Assembly: GCA_945879625.1 (NCBI GenBank)
Contig: CAMCVA010000006.1
Location: forward strand, 1 to 64,000
DNA: 64,000 nucleotides
Reading direction: 5' to 3'
From: Flavobacterium psychrophilum
GTDB lineage: Bacteria; Bacteroidota; Bacteroidia; Flavobacteriales; Flavobacteriaceae
Both the position numbers and the translations under genes were made by a program. The first letter of the stretch is position 1, and each line of letters opens with the position of its first letter. Shown here in pieces: positions 1 to 8,926 of the stretch. Below the pieces are notes generated by a model that saw only the letters and a list, made by a program, of their open reading frames with translations, was not told the origin of the DNA and did not search any database.

Positions 1-1640
1 TGCTGTATTTGTTGAATGTAAGCTGCCGTCCATTGCACCAATTCCTCAAAAAGTGCGACTTCCAATTGGTATATTTTTTCTTCGGCGCCGAGGATTTTAT
101 TTTCGTATTCTTTGAGTTCTTCGGTAATGTAACGCTCGGCATTCACCAAAGTTTGCTTTCGAATCCAAGTCTCGGGCACCTTGTCTTTGTGTGAGTTGCG
201 CACCTCGATGTAGTACCCAAACACCGAGTTGAAGGCTATTTTTAGTGAGCCAATGCCCGTACTGGCTGATTCCCGTTGTTCTATTTGCTCCAAATAATCT
301 TTGCCCGAAGTCGAGATGGCGCGCAAGTCGTCCAATTCAGAATTGACTCCCGTCGCAATGGCATTCCCTTTGGCCACCGCTACCGGTGCATTGGGATGAA
401 TGGTGCTTCTAATTTTTTCGCGCAGCAAGTCGCAGGGATGCAAACTGTCGCCCAAGGCTTTTACAGCTTTTTGCTGGCTTTTGCTAGCCACAGTTTTAAT
501 AGGAATCAAAGCATCGAGCGAGTCGGTGAGTGTGAGTAACTCTTTGGGAGAAATTTTCCCGGTTGCGATTTTGGATACCAAGCGCTCCAAATCGGATATC
601 ATTTTGAGTTGTTGCTGCAGCTCTTGTGCAATTTCGGTTTGTTCAACCAAATATTGCACAACCTCGTGACGCTCCCGAATGGCTCCCAAATCTTTGAGCG
701 GTAAGGCCAACCAGCGTTTTAGCAAACGGCTGCCCATGGGCGAAATGGTTTTGTCAATCACGTCGAGTAGGGTCACAGCATTCGGATTATAGCTGTGGTA
801 CAACTCGAGGTTGCGCAGGGTAAATCGGTCCATCCACACATAGGCATCTTCGGCAATGCGGTTGATGGACGTAATGTGTTGGAGTTTGTTGTGTTGGGTT
901 TCGGATAAATAAAATAAAATTGCGCCGGCTGCTATGATGCCTTCGGTGAGCGCTTCGATGCCAAAGCCTTTAAGCGAATTGGTCTCAAAGTGCTGCATGA
1001 GGCGTTCGGTGCCATAGGTTTCTTGGTATACCCAATCATCCAAAAAGAAGTGGTGGTAGTGCGCGCCAAAATGATCTTTGAACGCATTTTTATAGGCTTT
1101 CGGCACCAATACTTCGCTGGGATTGAAGTTTTGCAGTAGTTTGTCAATGTATTCTTCGTTGCCTTGGGCTGTGAGAAATTCACCGGTTGACACGTCTAGA
1201 AATGCAATTCCTAGGTTTTTTTTGCCAAAACTCACCGCCGCCAAAAAGTTATTGGATTTAGATTGCAACACCTCGTCGTTGAGCGAAACACCGGGCGTTA
1301 CGAGTTCGGTTACGCCTCGTTTTACTATAGTTTTGGTGGTTTTTGGGTCTTCCAATTGATCACAAATGGCTACCCGTAAACCGGCTTTTACGAGCTTGGG
1401 CAAATAGGTGTTCAAAGAATGATGCGGAAATCCAGCTAGGGCTGTTTCAGTCACCGATCCCGCGCCGCGTTTGGTGAGTACAATGCCCAAAATCTTTGAA
1501 GCCCGCACAGCATCTTCGCCAAAGGTTTCGTAAAAATCGCCCACGCGAAACAACAAACAGGCATCCGGATACTTCCGTTTGATCTCGTTGTATTGTTTCA
1601 TTAAAGGGGTTTCTTTGATTTCTTTTTCTTTGGAAGCCAA
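1..1640 (-). CDS. mutS: DNA mismatch repair ATPase MutS, N-terminal 546 residues (3' end outside window)
   Basis: MutS recognises mismatches and small loops and recruits MutL. The visible part covers the mismatch-binding, connector and core/lever domains. The frame stays open to base 1, before the Walker A ATPase domain. The N-terminus holds TPLMKQY, then GDFYETFGEDA, whose Phe36 and Glu38 form the F-x-E motif that wedges into the mismatch. I place the start at the TTG at 1640: an in-frame TAA lies seven codons upstream, and TPLMKQY, conserved in the family, would be lost or cut if the next ATG (1601) were used. With TTG the F-x-E motif falls at 36/38, as in E. coli MutS. No TAnnTTTG box is seen upstream. 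Family assignment is secure; the start is an inference. Confidence 0.95.
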   Translation of the reverse strand, partial: MASKEKEIKETPLMKQYNEIKRKYPDACLLFRVGDFYETFGEDAVRASKILGIVLTKRGAGSVTETALAGFPHHSLNTYLPKLVKAGLRVAICDQLEDPKTTKTIVKRGVTELVTPGVSLNDEVLQSKSNNFLAAVSFGKKNLGIAFLDVSTGEFLTAQGNEEYIDKLLQNFNPSEVLVPKAYKNAFKDHFGAHYHHFFLDDWVYQETYGTERLMQHFETNSLKGFGIEALTEGIIAAGAILFYLSETQHNKLQHITSINRIAEDAYVWMDRFTLRNLELYHSYNPNAVTLLDVIDKTISPMGSRLLKRWLALPLKDLGAIRERHEVVQYLVEQTEIAQELQQQLKMISDLERLVSKIATGKISPKELLTLTDSLDALIPIKTVASKSQQKAVKALGDSLHPCDLLREKIRSTIHPNAPVAVAKGNAIATGVNSELDDLRAISTSGKDYLEQIEQRESASTGIGSLKIAFNSVFGYYIEVRNSHKDKVPETWIRKQTLVNAERYITEELKEYENKILGAEEKIYQLEVALFEELVQWTAAYIQQIQ

Positions 1641-1762
1641 GATAGTTCGGTGTTTTTTGAATTATAATAGGAAGCGAATTTAGAAATTTAATGCGACAGT
1701 AGCGGTGTCTACTTTTAAAATAAATTTAAGAAACATTTAAGGAGTGGTTTTAAATTTTTAGT

Positions 1763-1770
1763 TAGATTTG
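1763..1770 (+). promoter_or_regulatory. Promoter -7 element TAGATTTG of the DUF1573 gene
   Basis: Exact match to the Bacteroidota sigma-ABfr -7 consensus TAnnTTTG, 27 bases before the ATG at 1798. No convincing TTG -33 element is visible at the usual 17-23 base spacing. Confidence 0.6.
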
Positions 1771-1797
1771 TCGAACAAATTTTTAAAATTAATAGCA

Positions 1798-2220
1798 ATG
1801 AAAAAGTTAGTTTTAGTAGTAGTATTAGCTGTATTCGGAATTATGACCGCTAATGCACAAGCCAAAAAAGCAGCTGCTCCAAAAGTAGAAGGCGCAGGAA
1901 TGGCTTTTGAAAACGAAACCGTTGATTATGGAAGCATTCCACACAACGCCGAAGGAAAAAGAGAGTTTGTTTTTGTAAATAACGGAAACAAGCCTTTAAT
2001 CATTACCAATGCAGTTGGATCTTGCGGTTGCACCGTGCCAACTTTCCCAAAAGAGCCCATTGCTCCCGGAGCGAAAGCTGTAATCGGAGTAAAATATGAC
2101 ACTGCTCGTGTGGGTGCATTTACTAAGACCGTAACCATTACTTCTAATGCTGCTGGACAAGAAACCAAAACAGTTACAATTAAAGGTACAATTGAAGCTG
2201 ACCCAGCTCCAAAAGGCTAA
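1798..2220 (+). CDS. Secreted DUF1573 family protein
   Basis: A 140-residue exported protein of the DUF1573 family, common in Bacteroidota and without a proven function. Residues 1-20 form a signal peptide ending in TANAQ. The rest is a single immunoglobulin-like beta domain with the family hallmark GSCGCT (Cys76, Cys78) and a C-terminal ...TVTIKGTIEA strand. Cleavage after Ala20 would leave it soluble in the periplasm. An in-frame upstream start (1768) is rejected because it overlaps the promoter box and adds charged residues before the signal peptide. The gene stands alone, with its own promoter and terminator. The paired cysteines suggest a disulfide or metal site, but this is only inference. 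Confidence 0.88.
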   Translation: MKKLVLVVVLAVFGIMTANAQAKKAAAPKVEGAGMAFENETVDYGSIPHNAEGKREFVFVNNGNKPLIITNAVGSCGCTVPTFPKEPIAPGAKAVIGVKYDTARVGAFTKTVTITSNAAGQETKTVTIKGTIEADPAPKG

Positions 2221-2241
2221 TTATAATTCACACCATAAATC

Positions 2242-2272
2242 AAGCTTCCTAATTTCTAGGGAGCTTTTTTTT
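2242..2272 (+). terminator. Rho-independent terminator after the DUF1573 gene
   Basis: Nine-base stem AAGCTTCCT / AGGGAGCTT (one G-T wobble) with a seven-base loop, followed by a run of T. Confidence 0.8.
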
Positions 2273-2289
2273 ATCCCAATTCCTTGCTC

Positions 2290-2829
2290 ATGCGCAAATT
2301 AGAAAACAACGAATTGCCCCGAAAATCTGTAGCTGATTTTAAAATGGCCACCAAAACGCCTGTCATATTAATTTTGGATGATGTGCGCAGTTTGCACAAC
2401 ATTGGCTCGGTTTTTCGCACCGCCGATGCCTTTTTGATTGAGAAAATTTACCTCTGTGGCATTACCGCCACGCCACCCAACAAAGAAATTCACAAAACAG
2501 CCTTGGGCGCTACCGATACTGTAGCTTGGGAATATGCGGCGAATGTGCAGGAAGTGATTCAAAATTTGCAATCCCAAGACGTTTTGGTCTATGCGGTAGA
2601 ACAAGTAGAAGGCGCCTTGTTTTTACAGGATTTTGCTGTAAAGGAACAGCAAAAATACGCCCTAGTTTTTGGAAATGAAGTATTTGGTGTAAATCAAACG
2701 GCGGTTTCGCTTTGTGATGGGTGTATCGAAATTCCGCAGTTGGGCACCAAGCATTCGTTGAATATCTCGGTGAGTACCGGCATTGTAATTTGGGATTTAT
2801 TCACCAAGTTGCGCTATACAAAATCTTAG
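2290..2829 (+). CDS. TrmH/SpoU-family RNA 2'-O-methyltransferase
   Basis: A 179-residue SPOUT-class enzyme expected to methylate a ribose 2'-OH in tRNA or rRNA using SAM. The three SpoU motifs are present in order: NIGSVFRTAD near residue 35, FGNEVFGV near 135, and GTKHSLNISVSTGI near 155, which forms the trefoil-knot SAM site. There is no extra N-terminal RNA-binding domain, so this is the short TrmH/TrmL-like form. The exact target nucleotide cannot be read from sequence. I use the ATG at 2290; a TTG two codons upstream (2284) is possible but unnecessary. It is convergent with the folK fusion, whose stop overlaps this gene's last bases. Confidence 0.88.
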   Translation: MRKLENNELPRKSVADFKMATKTPVILILDDVRSLHNIGSVFRTADAFLIEKIYLCGITATPPNKEIHKTALGATDTVAWEYAANVQEVIQNLQSQDVLVYAVEQVEGALFLQDFAVKEQQKYALVFGNEVFGVNQTAVSLCDGCIEIPQLGTKHSLNISVSTGIVIWDLFTKLRYTKS

Positions 2830-3965
2830 TAAACAGGAACTATCTTCTCCCGAATTTTATTTAAAATATACACGTAATCTTCTTGATTTTGCACAAAATC
2901 GCGATCGGACACATCAATGATTAATACGTTGAGGTCGGTCTGTGATTTGATGTAATCCAAATACCCCTGATTGATTTTGTCTAAGTACTCGGCGGCAATT
3001 TCTTGCTCGTACTCGCGGCCTCTTTTTTTGATGTTGGCCAACAAGCGATCGGTGTTTTGGTACAAATAAATATACAAATCGGGCTTGGGCATTTCTTTGT
3101 AAATAATCTCAAACAGCTTTCTATACAAGCGGTACTCGTCGTCGGTGAGGGTTACCTTGGCAAAAATGAGCGACTTAAAGATATGGTAATCGGCCACAAT
3201 AAAATCTTTAAACAAATCAAACTGCGCCAAATCATCGGAAATTTGTTGGTACCGATCGGCCAAAAAGGACATCTCGAGCGGAAAGGCATACCGATTTTGG
3301 TCTTCGTAAAATTTGGGCAAAAACGGGTTGTCGGCAAAACGTTCCAACACTGTTTTGGCATTAAAATCATCGGCAATTTTGAGTGACAAAGTAGTTTTTC
3401 CAGCACCTATATTTCCTTCAATGGCAATGTAATTGTATTGTTCTAGTGGAATCGCGCGTAGCGGAGAAACAAGTTTCTGGATCAGTACACAGTTGCTTTT
3501 GTCTTCGGCTGCTTTGAGTAAATCGGGCAAATGTTTTTGTAAAATCGGGTGACGCCAATCCAATTGTAAATCGCGCATGGGCAACAACACAAACAAGCGA
3601 TCTTGCATGAGCGGGTGCGGTACCTGCAGGTTGGTGGTGCTGATGATTTCTTCGTTAAATGCAATCACATCAATGTCAATGATGCGCGCTTCGTAACCCG
3701 GTTTGGTGTGAGCTCTGCCCATTTCTAGCTCAATCGCTTGACAAGATTCCAGTAGCGTATTGGCTTCTTTTTGGGTGTGAATTAATACGGCACAATTATA
3801 AAACGGAGTGCTCTCAAACCCCCAGGAAGGCGTTTCATAAAGCGCGGATATTTTAACCACGGATCCCACTTTGCTATGCAATAAGGCAATGGCGGTTTCT
3901 ACGTTTTGTAGCCGATTGCCCAAGTTGGTTCCCAGTGATAAAACTACCGTGTTTTGTGTGATCAT
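2826..3965 (-). CDS. folK: Fusion of HPPK (FolK) and a deoxynucleoside kinase
   Basis: A 379-residue two-domain protein. Residues 1-155 are 6-hydroxymethyl-7,8-dihydropterin pyrophosphokinase (folate synthesis): SLGTNLGNR at the start, ETPSWGF, and signature RIIDIDVIAF with Mg-binding Asp97 and Asp99. After a short linker, residues 178-379 are a deoxynucleoside kinase of the dCK/dGK/dAK type: P-loop GNIGAGKTT (184-192), ERF (208-210), DRY (237-239) and a lid KKRGREYE near 315. It should phosphorylate a purine deoxynucleoside for salvage. Each half is full length, and the frame is continuous. The ATG at 3965 is preferred over the GTG three codons earlier, since MITQNTVVLSLG is the normal HPPK start. 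Its 3' end overlaps the convergent TrmH-type gene by four bases. Confidence 0.92.
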   Translation of the reverse strand: MITQNTVVLSLGTNLGNRLQNVETAIALLHSKVGSVVKISALYETPSWGFESTPFYNCAVLIHTQKEANTLLESCQAIELEMGRAHTKPGYEARIIDIDVIAFNEEIISTTNLQVPHPLMQDRLFVLLPMRDLQLDWRHPILQKHLPDLLKAAEDKSNCVLIQKLVSPLRAIPLEQYNYIAIEGNIGAGKTTLSLKIADDFNAKTVLERFADNPFLPKFYEDQNRYAFPLEMSFLADRYQQISDDLAQFDLFKDFIVADYHIFKSLIFAKVTLTDDEYRLYRKLFEIIYKEMPKPDLYIYLYQNTDRLLANIKKRGREYEQEIAAEYLDKINQGYLDYIKSQTDLNVLIIDVSDRDFVQNQEDYVYILNKIREKIVPVY

Positions 3966-4004
3966 ATTAACCACAAATTAACTAAAAGAATTTTAGAATA
4001 GAAG

Positions 4005-4012
4005 TATATTTG
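4005..4012 (+). promoter_or_regulatory. Promoter -7 element TATATTTG of sppA
   Basis: Exact TAnnTTTG match 66 bases before the sppA ATG; no clear -33 TTG. It probably drives sppA and the AsmA-like gene behind it. Confidence 0.6.
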
Positions 4013-4078
4013 TGCCCGGTGTTGATAAATTTATTTTGTAAATTTTCCACCTTTTTATTCCATGTAATATAGTTGTTT

Positions 4079-5842
4079 ATGAAGTTTTTAAGTCAGGTTG
4101 CGGCTACGCTTGTCGGTATTTTTATGTTTAGTGTATTGGCTTTTTTTGGGTTATTGGTAATCGGTGCTGTATTGGGCAGCAACTCTAAAGGAACCGAGCT
4201 AAAAACCAATTCGGTCATAGAATTAGATTTGTCTATGGTTTCGGTAGATTATGCCGGAAAATTTGATTACGAAGATTTTGATTACTACGAAGCCAATCAC
4301 GACGGACTCGCCGATGTATTAGCTGCAATCCGTTCAGCCAAAACAGATAGCAACATCAAAGGGATTTCTATACTAAACGACAATTCCAATTTGGGCATGG
4401 CGCAATACAAAGCCCTGCGTGACGCCTTGCACGATTTTACGCGTTCGGGCAAATTTGTGATGGCTTATGCCAATTCGCTTAGCCAAAAAGAATATTACTT
4501 GAATTCGGCAGCCCAAGAAATCTACTTAAATCCGTTGGGTGAATTAGATTTTAAAGGCCTTTCTACCGAATTGCTTTTCTTTAAAGATTTTCAAGAACAC
4601 TATGGCATCAAAATGAACGTCATTCGCCACGGCAAATACAAAAGCGCCGTCGAGCCGTTCCTCGAAAACAAGATGAGCGCAGCCAATCGTTTGCAAACAG
4701 AATCGTTGTTGCAGTCGGTTTGGAATTCGGTCGTAGCCGATATCGCCCAAAGCCGCAAACTATCGATTGCTCAACTCAATAGTATTGCCGCAAATTTGCA
4801 AGCACAAACGCCCGAAAGTGCCAAAGCCTTGCGCTTAATAGACCAGGTGGCCTATGAAGACCAATACCATGCCGCCATCAAGAAAAAATTGGGAGTAGCT
4901 GCTGCTAATTCCTACAACACCATTTCGATTTTGGATTATGCCGAAAACAATGCCACCACTGCGACTGATTACACCGCCAAATCTAAGATTGCCGTGGTCT
5001 ATGCACAAGGTGACATTGGTCGAGGAGAAGGCGATGTAAGCACAGTAGGCGAAGGGTCTATGCGTCGGGCCTTGCAAGAGGCGCGGGATGACGAGGCCGT
5101 AAAAGCCATAGTGTTGCGTGTTGATTCGCCGGGTGGCGATGCCTTGACCTCGGAGTTAATTTGGCGTGAAATCGAATTGACCAAAAAAGTAAAACCTGTA
5201 ATCGTGTCTATGGGTAATTATGCGGCCTCGGGTGGCTATTATATTGCCTGCAATGCCGATCGTATTTTTGCCGAAAACACAACCATTACGGGTTCAATTG
5301 GCGTGTTTGGCTTGTTGCCCAATTTTAGTGCGTTAACCAATAAACTAGGCATTCATGCCGAGCAGGTGTCCACCCATCAAAATGCCGCCGATTACAGCGT
5401 GTTTCAGCCTATAACGCCCGCCTACGCAGCTACTGCACAAAAAGGAGTGGAGCGCGTCTACACTACTTTTTTATCGCGCGTAGCGGCCGGACGCAAGATG
5501 AGTGTTGCGCAAGTAGATTCGTTGGCGCAAGGACGGGTGTGGTCGGGAGCCGATGCCAAGAAAGTTGGCTTAGTTGATGAAATTGGCGGCTTGAATGCAG
5601 CCGTTGCCTATGCCGCACAAAAAACCAAAACCAAGGACTACCGCACCCAAAACTACCCCGAATATAAACGCGATTTTAGTGCCTTTTTAGGGCAGTTGGG
5701 CATGCCATTTTTCAGCAGCAAAGAGGCGCTCCTGCAAGAACAATTGGGCGCCGAAAACTACCAACTCATTCAACAACTCCGCAACGTACAAGCGCGCAAA
5801 GGCATTCAAGCCGCTTTGCCTTTTGAGATTCAATTTCATTAA
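4079..5842 (+). CDS. sppA: Signal peptide peptidase SppA, long (67K) type
   Basis: A 587-residue membrane-anchored serine protease that degrades cleaved signal peptides. It has an N-terminal transmembrane segment (about 10-33) and two tandem SppA/ClpP-fold repeats, as in E. coli SppA (618 residues). The Ser/Lys dyad is intact: Lys188 in GKYKSAVEPF of the first repeat and Ser384 in NYAASGGYY of the second. The oxyanion region VDSPGGDAL (around 349-356) is also present. I use the ATG at 4079 rather than the TTG at 4073, because it directly precedes the hydrophobic segment. The AsmA-like gene follows after 14 bases, so the two are probably co-transcribed. Confidence 0.95.
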   Translation: MKFLSQVAATLVGIFMFSVLAFFGLLVIGAVLGSNSKGTELKTNSVIELDLSMVSVDYAGKFDYEDFDYYEANHDGLADVLAAIRSAKTDSNIKGISILNDNSNLGMAQYKALRDALHDFTRSGKFVMAYANSLSQKEYYLNSAAQEIYLNPLGELDFKGLSTELLFFKDFQEHYGIKMNVIRHGKYKSAVEPFLENKMSAANRLQTESLLQSVWNSVVADIAQSRKLSIAQLNSIAANLQAQTPESAKALRLIDQVAYEDQYHAAIKKKLGVAAANSYNTISILDYAENNATTATDYTAKSKIAVVYAQGDIGRGEGDVSTVGEGSMRRALQEARDDEAVKAIVLRVDSPGGDALTSELIWREIELTKKVKPVIVSMGNYAASGGYYIACNADRIFAENTTITGSIGVFGLLPNFSALTNKLGIHAEQVSTHQNAADYSVFQPITPAYAATAQKGVERVYTTFLSRVAAGRKMSVAQVDSLAQGRVWSGADAKKVGLVDEIGGLNAAVAYAAQKTKTKDYRTQNYPEYKRDFSAFLGQLGMPFFSSKEALLQEQLGAENYQLIQQLRNVQARKGIQAALPFEIQFH

Positions 5843-5856
5843 AAGTCAACTACCTT

Positions 5857-8415
5857 ATGACAGCCAAAAACAAAAAAATACTAAAAATTAGCGCCGGAAT
5901 CCTAGGCGGATTTATAATCCTTTTGCTCATAACCCCATTTTTGTTCAAGGATCAAATTCAGTCGCGGGTTACGCAGGCGATCAACGAAAACATCAACGCA
6001 ACCGTTTCGTTTCAGGATGTTTCCTTGAGTTTGTTGCGCAATTTCCCCAATGCAACGGTTACTATTTCTGATTTAAAAATCATCAACAAAGCACCTTTTG
6101 CCGGTGACACCTTACTTTCTGTGAAAAAATTGGGTCTCAAAATGGCTATTACCGAATTGTTTAAAGGCAAAGAAAGTCCCATGGCGATTCAGTCTATTTT
6201 GGCCGAATCCAGCAAATTAAATTTGATTATCAACAAAGAGGGAGTTGGCAATTACGATATCGCGATCAAAAAACCGGCAGGCGAACCCGAAAAACCAAGC
6301 CAGTTGGCGCTAAAAATAAAGAACTATCGTCTACAAAATTGCCGTTTGTCTTTTTGGGATCAGGCGACAAACAATAAAATTTTGCTCGACAAATTGGATC
6401 ATTCTGGCACGGGTGATTTCACTTCTTCCAAGCTAGATCTCACGACTGAATCGGCTACACAAGTGTCGGTTTTTATGGGAAAAACCAATTTCATGAATCA
6501 GGTGGAATTTAAATGGGAGGCCGTTTTGGGAATTGATTTGGCCACCAAAACCTACACCTTCAAACAAAACAAGGCCTTTATTAATCAATTGCCCCTCACT
6601 TTTGATGGTTCAATTGCACTAAAACCAGAAGGACAAGTATACGACCTTACTTTTCAAACCCCCACTTCTAGTTTTCAGAATTTTTTGGGGTTAATTCCGG
6701 CATCCTATGCGCAATCACTTGAAGGAGTTACTACTACGGGAGATTTTAGCGTCAAAGGATTTGCCAAAGGATTGTTGTCAGATACTACGATTCCCGCTTT
6801 TTCGGTAGCCATGGCTTCTAAAAACGCCTCGTTTCAGTACCCAAAGTTGCCTAAAAAAGTAAAGAATATTTTTATTGATGCGCAAGTGGCCAACACTTCG
6901 GGAATAGCCAAAGATACCTATGTGCAAGTCAATGCATTTGGGTTTCAGATAGATCAAGATGTGTTTAAAGCTAACGCACACATCACCAACTTAACCGAAA
7001 ACCCGACGGTCGCCGCCAACATAAATGGTACGCTCAATTTGTCCAATTTTGCGCAGGCCTATCCGGTAAAAACGACGATGCCGTTGTCGGGTATGTTGCA
7101 AGTGGCGCTTTCTACGGCATTCGATAAAAAAGCAGTCGATACCAACAGTTACGAAAAAATGAAAAATTCGGGCTCGATGATCCTTACTGGATTTAATTAT
7201 GCCGATGCCGCCAAAAAAGTGACACGCATCAATAAAGCCCAAGTGCAGTTTAGCAATACGGCTATTCAGCTCAAAGAACTTTCGCTCACATCTGGTAAAT
7301 CAGATGTACAGCTGCAAGGGGTGTTGTCTAATTTCTACGGCTATTTATTGAAAAACGAAGTGCTTAAAGGAAATTTTCAGTTGCAGTCCCAACAGTTGTA
7401 TGTGGCTGATTTTATGAGCACTGAAACCGCAACTCCCGAATCGACCAAACCGACGGCCCTAAAAATTCCAGCAACCTTGGCTTGCGCTATAACGGCAAAG
7501 GTTGGAAAAGTGTATTATGACAATTTGGTGTTAGAAAATGTATCGGGGAAAGCGTCCATTCAGGACCAGACCGTAGCATTAGATCAAGTGAAAGCCCAGT
7601 TGTTTCAGGGTACTTTATCAGCTGACGGCACCATATCTACACGCGCCAAAGTCCCTGAATTTGCTATGAAGTTGGGCATGCAACAAATGAATATTGCGCA
7701 AGTATTTACGCAGTTGCCCATGTTGCAAAAAATGGCGCCCATTGCCAAAGTGATTTCAGGCCAATTTACAAGCAACATACAGGTAGCAGGAAATTTGGAT
7801 GCCTTGGCGCTCACGCCCGATCTAAAATCGATTAGTGGCGATTTGATGGGTTCGTTGAGCAACACCAAAATCACGGCCCAAAACGCCCCCTTGCTTCAAA
7901 AACTCGATGAGCAATTGCCGTTTTTGGATGTAAACAAATTGAATTTGAACGACATCAAATTGAGCATGCAATTCAATAAAGGACAGGTAGCAGTAAAACC
8001 GTTTATCGTGCATTACCAAGATATTGCCGTGACTATAGCAGGCGAACACGGATTTGATCAGAGCTTAAAATACAACCTGAATTTTGATGTGCCGGCCAAA
8101 TATGTGGCCAAGGAATTAAATGGGTTGTTGGGTAAATCCTCTGCGGCTGAATTGGCAAAATTGGATAACATTCCCTTGTTGGCAACTGTTACAGGCACCT
8201 TTAAAGCGCCCAAGATAAAAGCCGATACACGAGCTATGCTGGTCAATCTAACCGGACAGTTGGCCAAAGGTCAAAAAGATAAGTTGGTAAACCAGGGCTT
8301 GAATGCCTTGCAGGGATTACTTGGAAACAAAAAAGATTCTACCAAGACCAATAATACAAACAAAGATCTAAAGGAAAAAGCGGGGAAATTATTGAACGGT
8401 TTGTTTGGAAAATAA
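5857..8415 (+). CDS. AsmA-like protein (AsmA/TamB-type envelope protein)
   Basis: An 852-residue protein anchored by one N-terminal transmembrane helix (about residues 8-30). The rest is a long repetitive beta-rich periplasmic region. The N-terminal block (NINATVSFQDVSLSLLRNFP, about 44-63) is the AsmA N-terminal signature, and the region around 560-790 is the AsmA-like C-terminal domain. Related proteins are bridge-like envelope proteins linked to phospholipid movement and outer-membrane assembly. Which of these applies here is unknown. The last 40 residues are Lys/Asn-rich. It sits 14 bases behind sppA in an apparent two-gene operon and ends at a shared bidirectional terminator. Confidence 0.85.
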   Translation: MTAKNKKILKISAGILGGFIILLLITPFLFKDQIQSRVTQAINENINATVSFQDVSLSLLRNFPNATVTISDLKIINKAPFAGDTLLSVKKLGLKMAITELFKGKESPMAIQSILAESSKLNLIINKEGVGNYDIAIKKPAGEPEKPSQLALKIKNYRLQNCRLSFWDQATNNKILLDKLDHSGTGDFTSSKLDLTTESATQVSVFMGKTNFMNQVEFKWEAVLGIDLATKTYTFKQNKAFINQLPLTFDGSIALKPEGQVYDLTFQTPTSSFQNFLGLIPASYAQSLEGVTTTGDFSVKGFAKGLLSDTTIPAFSVAMASKNASFQYPKLPKKVKNIFIDAQVANTSGIAKDTYVQVNAFGFQIDQDVFKANAHITNLTENPTVAANINGTLNLSNFAQAYPVKTTMPLSGMLQVALSTAFDKKAVDTNSYEKMKNSGSMILTGFNYADAAKKVTRINKAQVQFSNTAIQLKELSLTSGKSDVQLQGVLSNFYGYLLKNEVLKGNFQLQSQQLYVADFMSTETATPESTKPTALKIPATLACAITAKVGKVYYDNLVLENVSGKASIQDQTVALDQVKAQLFQGTLSADGTISTRAKVPEFAMKLGMQQMNIAQVFTQLPMLQKMAPIAKVISGQFTSNIQVAGNLDALALTPDLKSISGDLMGSLSNTKITAQNAPLLQKLDEQLPFLDVNKLNLNDIKLSMQFNKGQVAVKPFIVHYQDIAVTIAGEHGFDQSLKYNLNFDVPAKYVAKELNGLLGKSSAAELAKLDNIPLLATVTGTFKAPKIKADTRAMLVNLTGQLAKGQKDKLVNQGLNALQGLLGNKKDSTKTNNTNKDLKEKAGKLLNGLFGK

Positions 8416-8448
8416 ACCATCAACATAGAAATTATAATGCATAAAAAA

Positions 8449-8478
8449 AGCCACGAATTTCGTGGCTTGATTTTTTTC
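8449..8478. terminator. Bidirectional terminator between the AsmA-like gene and the small lipoprotein gene
   Basis: Stem AAGCCACGA / TCGTGGCTT (8449-8469) with an A-run on the left and a T-run on the right, so it can stop both convergent transcripts. Confidence 0.88.
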
Positions 8479-8489
8479 TGTTCAGCTAA

Positions 8490-8702
8490 TTATTTAGCAG
8501 CAGGAGCTTCAGCAGCAGGAGCAGCTTCAGCAGCAGGAGCAGCAACAGCAGCAGAATCAGCTACAACAGCAGCAGAATCAACAGCAGGAGCTTCAACAGC
8601 AGTTGAATCAACAGCTACTTCTTCAGCAACAGCTTCAGCTTTTTTACAAGATACTGCAGTTAATACAGCGATAACGGCTAAACTTAAAAATACTTTTTTC
8701 AT
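8490..8702 (-). CDS. Small Ala/Glu/Val-rich lipoprotein
   Basis: A 70-residue protein starting with a lipoprotein signal: MKK, hydrophobic stretch, then lipobox LTAVSC with Cys19 as the acylation site followed by KK. The mature 52 residues are low complexity, almost only Ala, Val, Glu, Asp, Ser and Pro, in imperfect repeats such as VDSAAVVADSAAVAAP. It should be acidic and disordered at the membrane surface. The opposite strand is also open because of the GCA/GCT repeats, but the lipobox, promoter boxes and terminator favour this strand. Function unknown. Confidence 0.75.
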   Translation of the reverse strand: MKKVFLSLAVIAVLTAVSCKKAEAVAEEVAVDSTAVEAPAVDSAAVVADSAAVAAPAAEAAPAAEAPAAK

Positions 8703-8738
8703 CTTTTTAGTTATAAAAGGTTAATTATTAATTCGAGG

Positions 8739-8746
8739 CAAAGATA
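8739..8746 (-). promoter_or_regulatory. Promoter -7 element TATCTTTG for the small lipoprotein
   Basis: Exact TAnnTTTG on the minus strand, 36 bases before the ATG at 8702. Confidence 0.6.
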
Positions 8747-8810
8747 TAATTTTTTCGATTGGTTACTTTTTTTTTCAAAAAAATTTCAAAAAAAATATCA
8801 GTTGCAACGC

Positions 8811-8838
8811 CAAATCTATTTACAACAACCGTGCCAAA
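8811..8838 (-). promoter_or_regulatory. Second upstream promoter candidate (TTTG, 16-base spacer, TAGATTTG)
   Basis: Minus-strand TAGATTTG (8811-8818) with TTTG (8835-8838) 16 bases further upstream, one short of the usual 17-23. It points at the small lipoprotein gene. The remaining sequence of this 224-base gap is AT-rich and shows no gene. Confidence 0.45.
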
Positions 8839-8926
8839 GAATATCCGTTGGTTTTAATTGTTGTTAAATCAACAAAAATTTAATTTTAACAAAGAATAAA
8901 TGAATAAAATGTTCATTGGCTGATTA

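Noticed and set aside
1768..1797. Extended start of the DUF1573 gene
   Set aside because: The added codons overlap the promoter element and precede a normal signal peptide start.
8437..8724. Rightward Ala/Ser/Thr-rich 95-residue ORF
   Set aside because: It is the antisense reading of the GCA-type repeats in the small lipoprotein gene and contains the terminator hairpin; no start signal.
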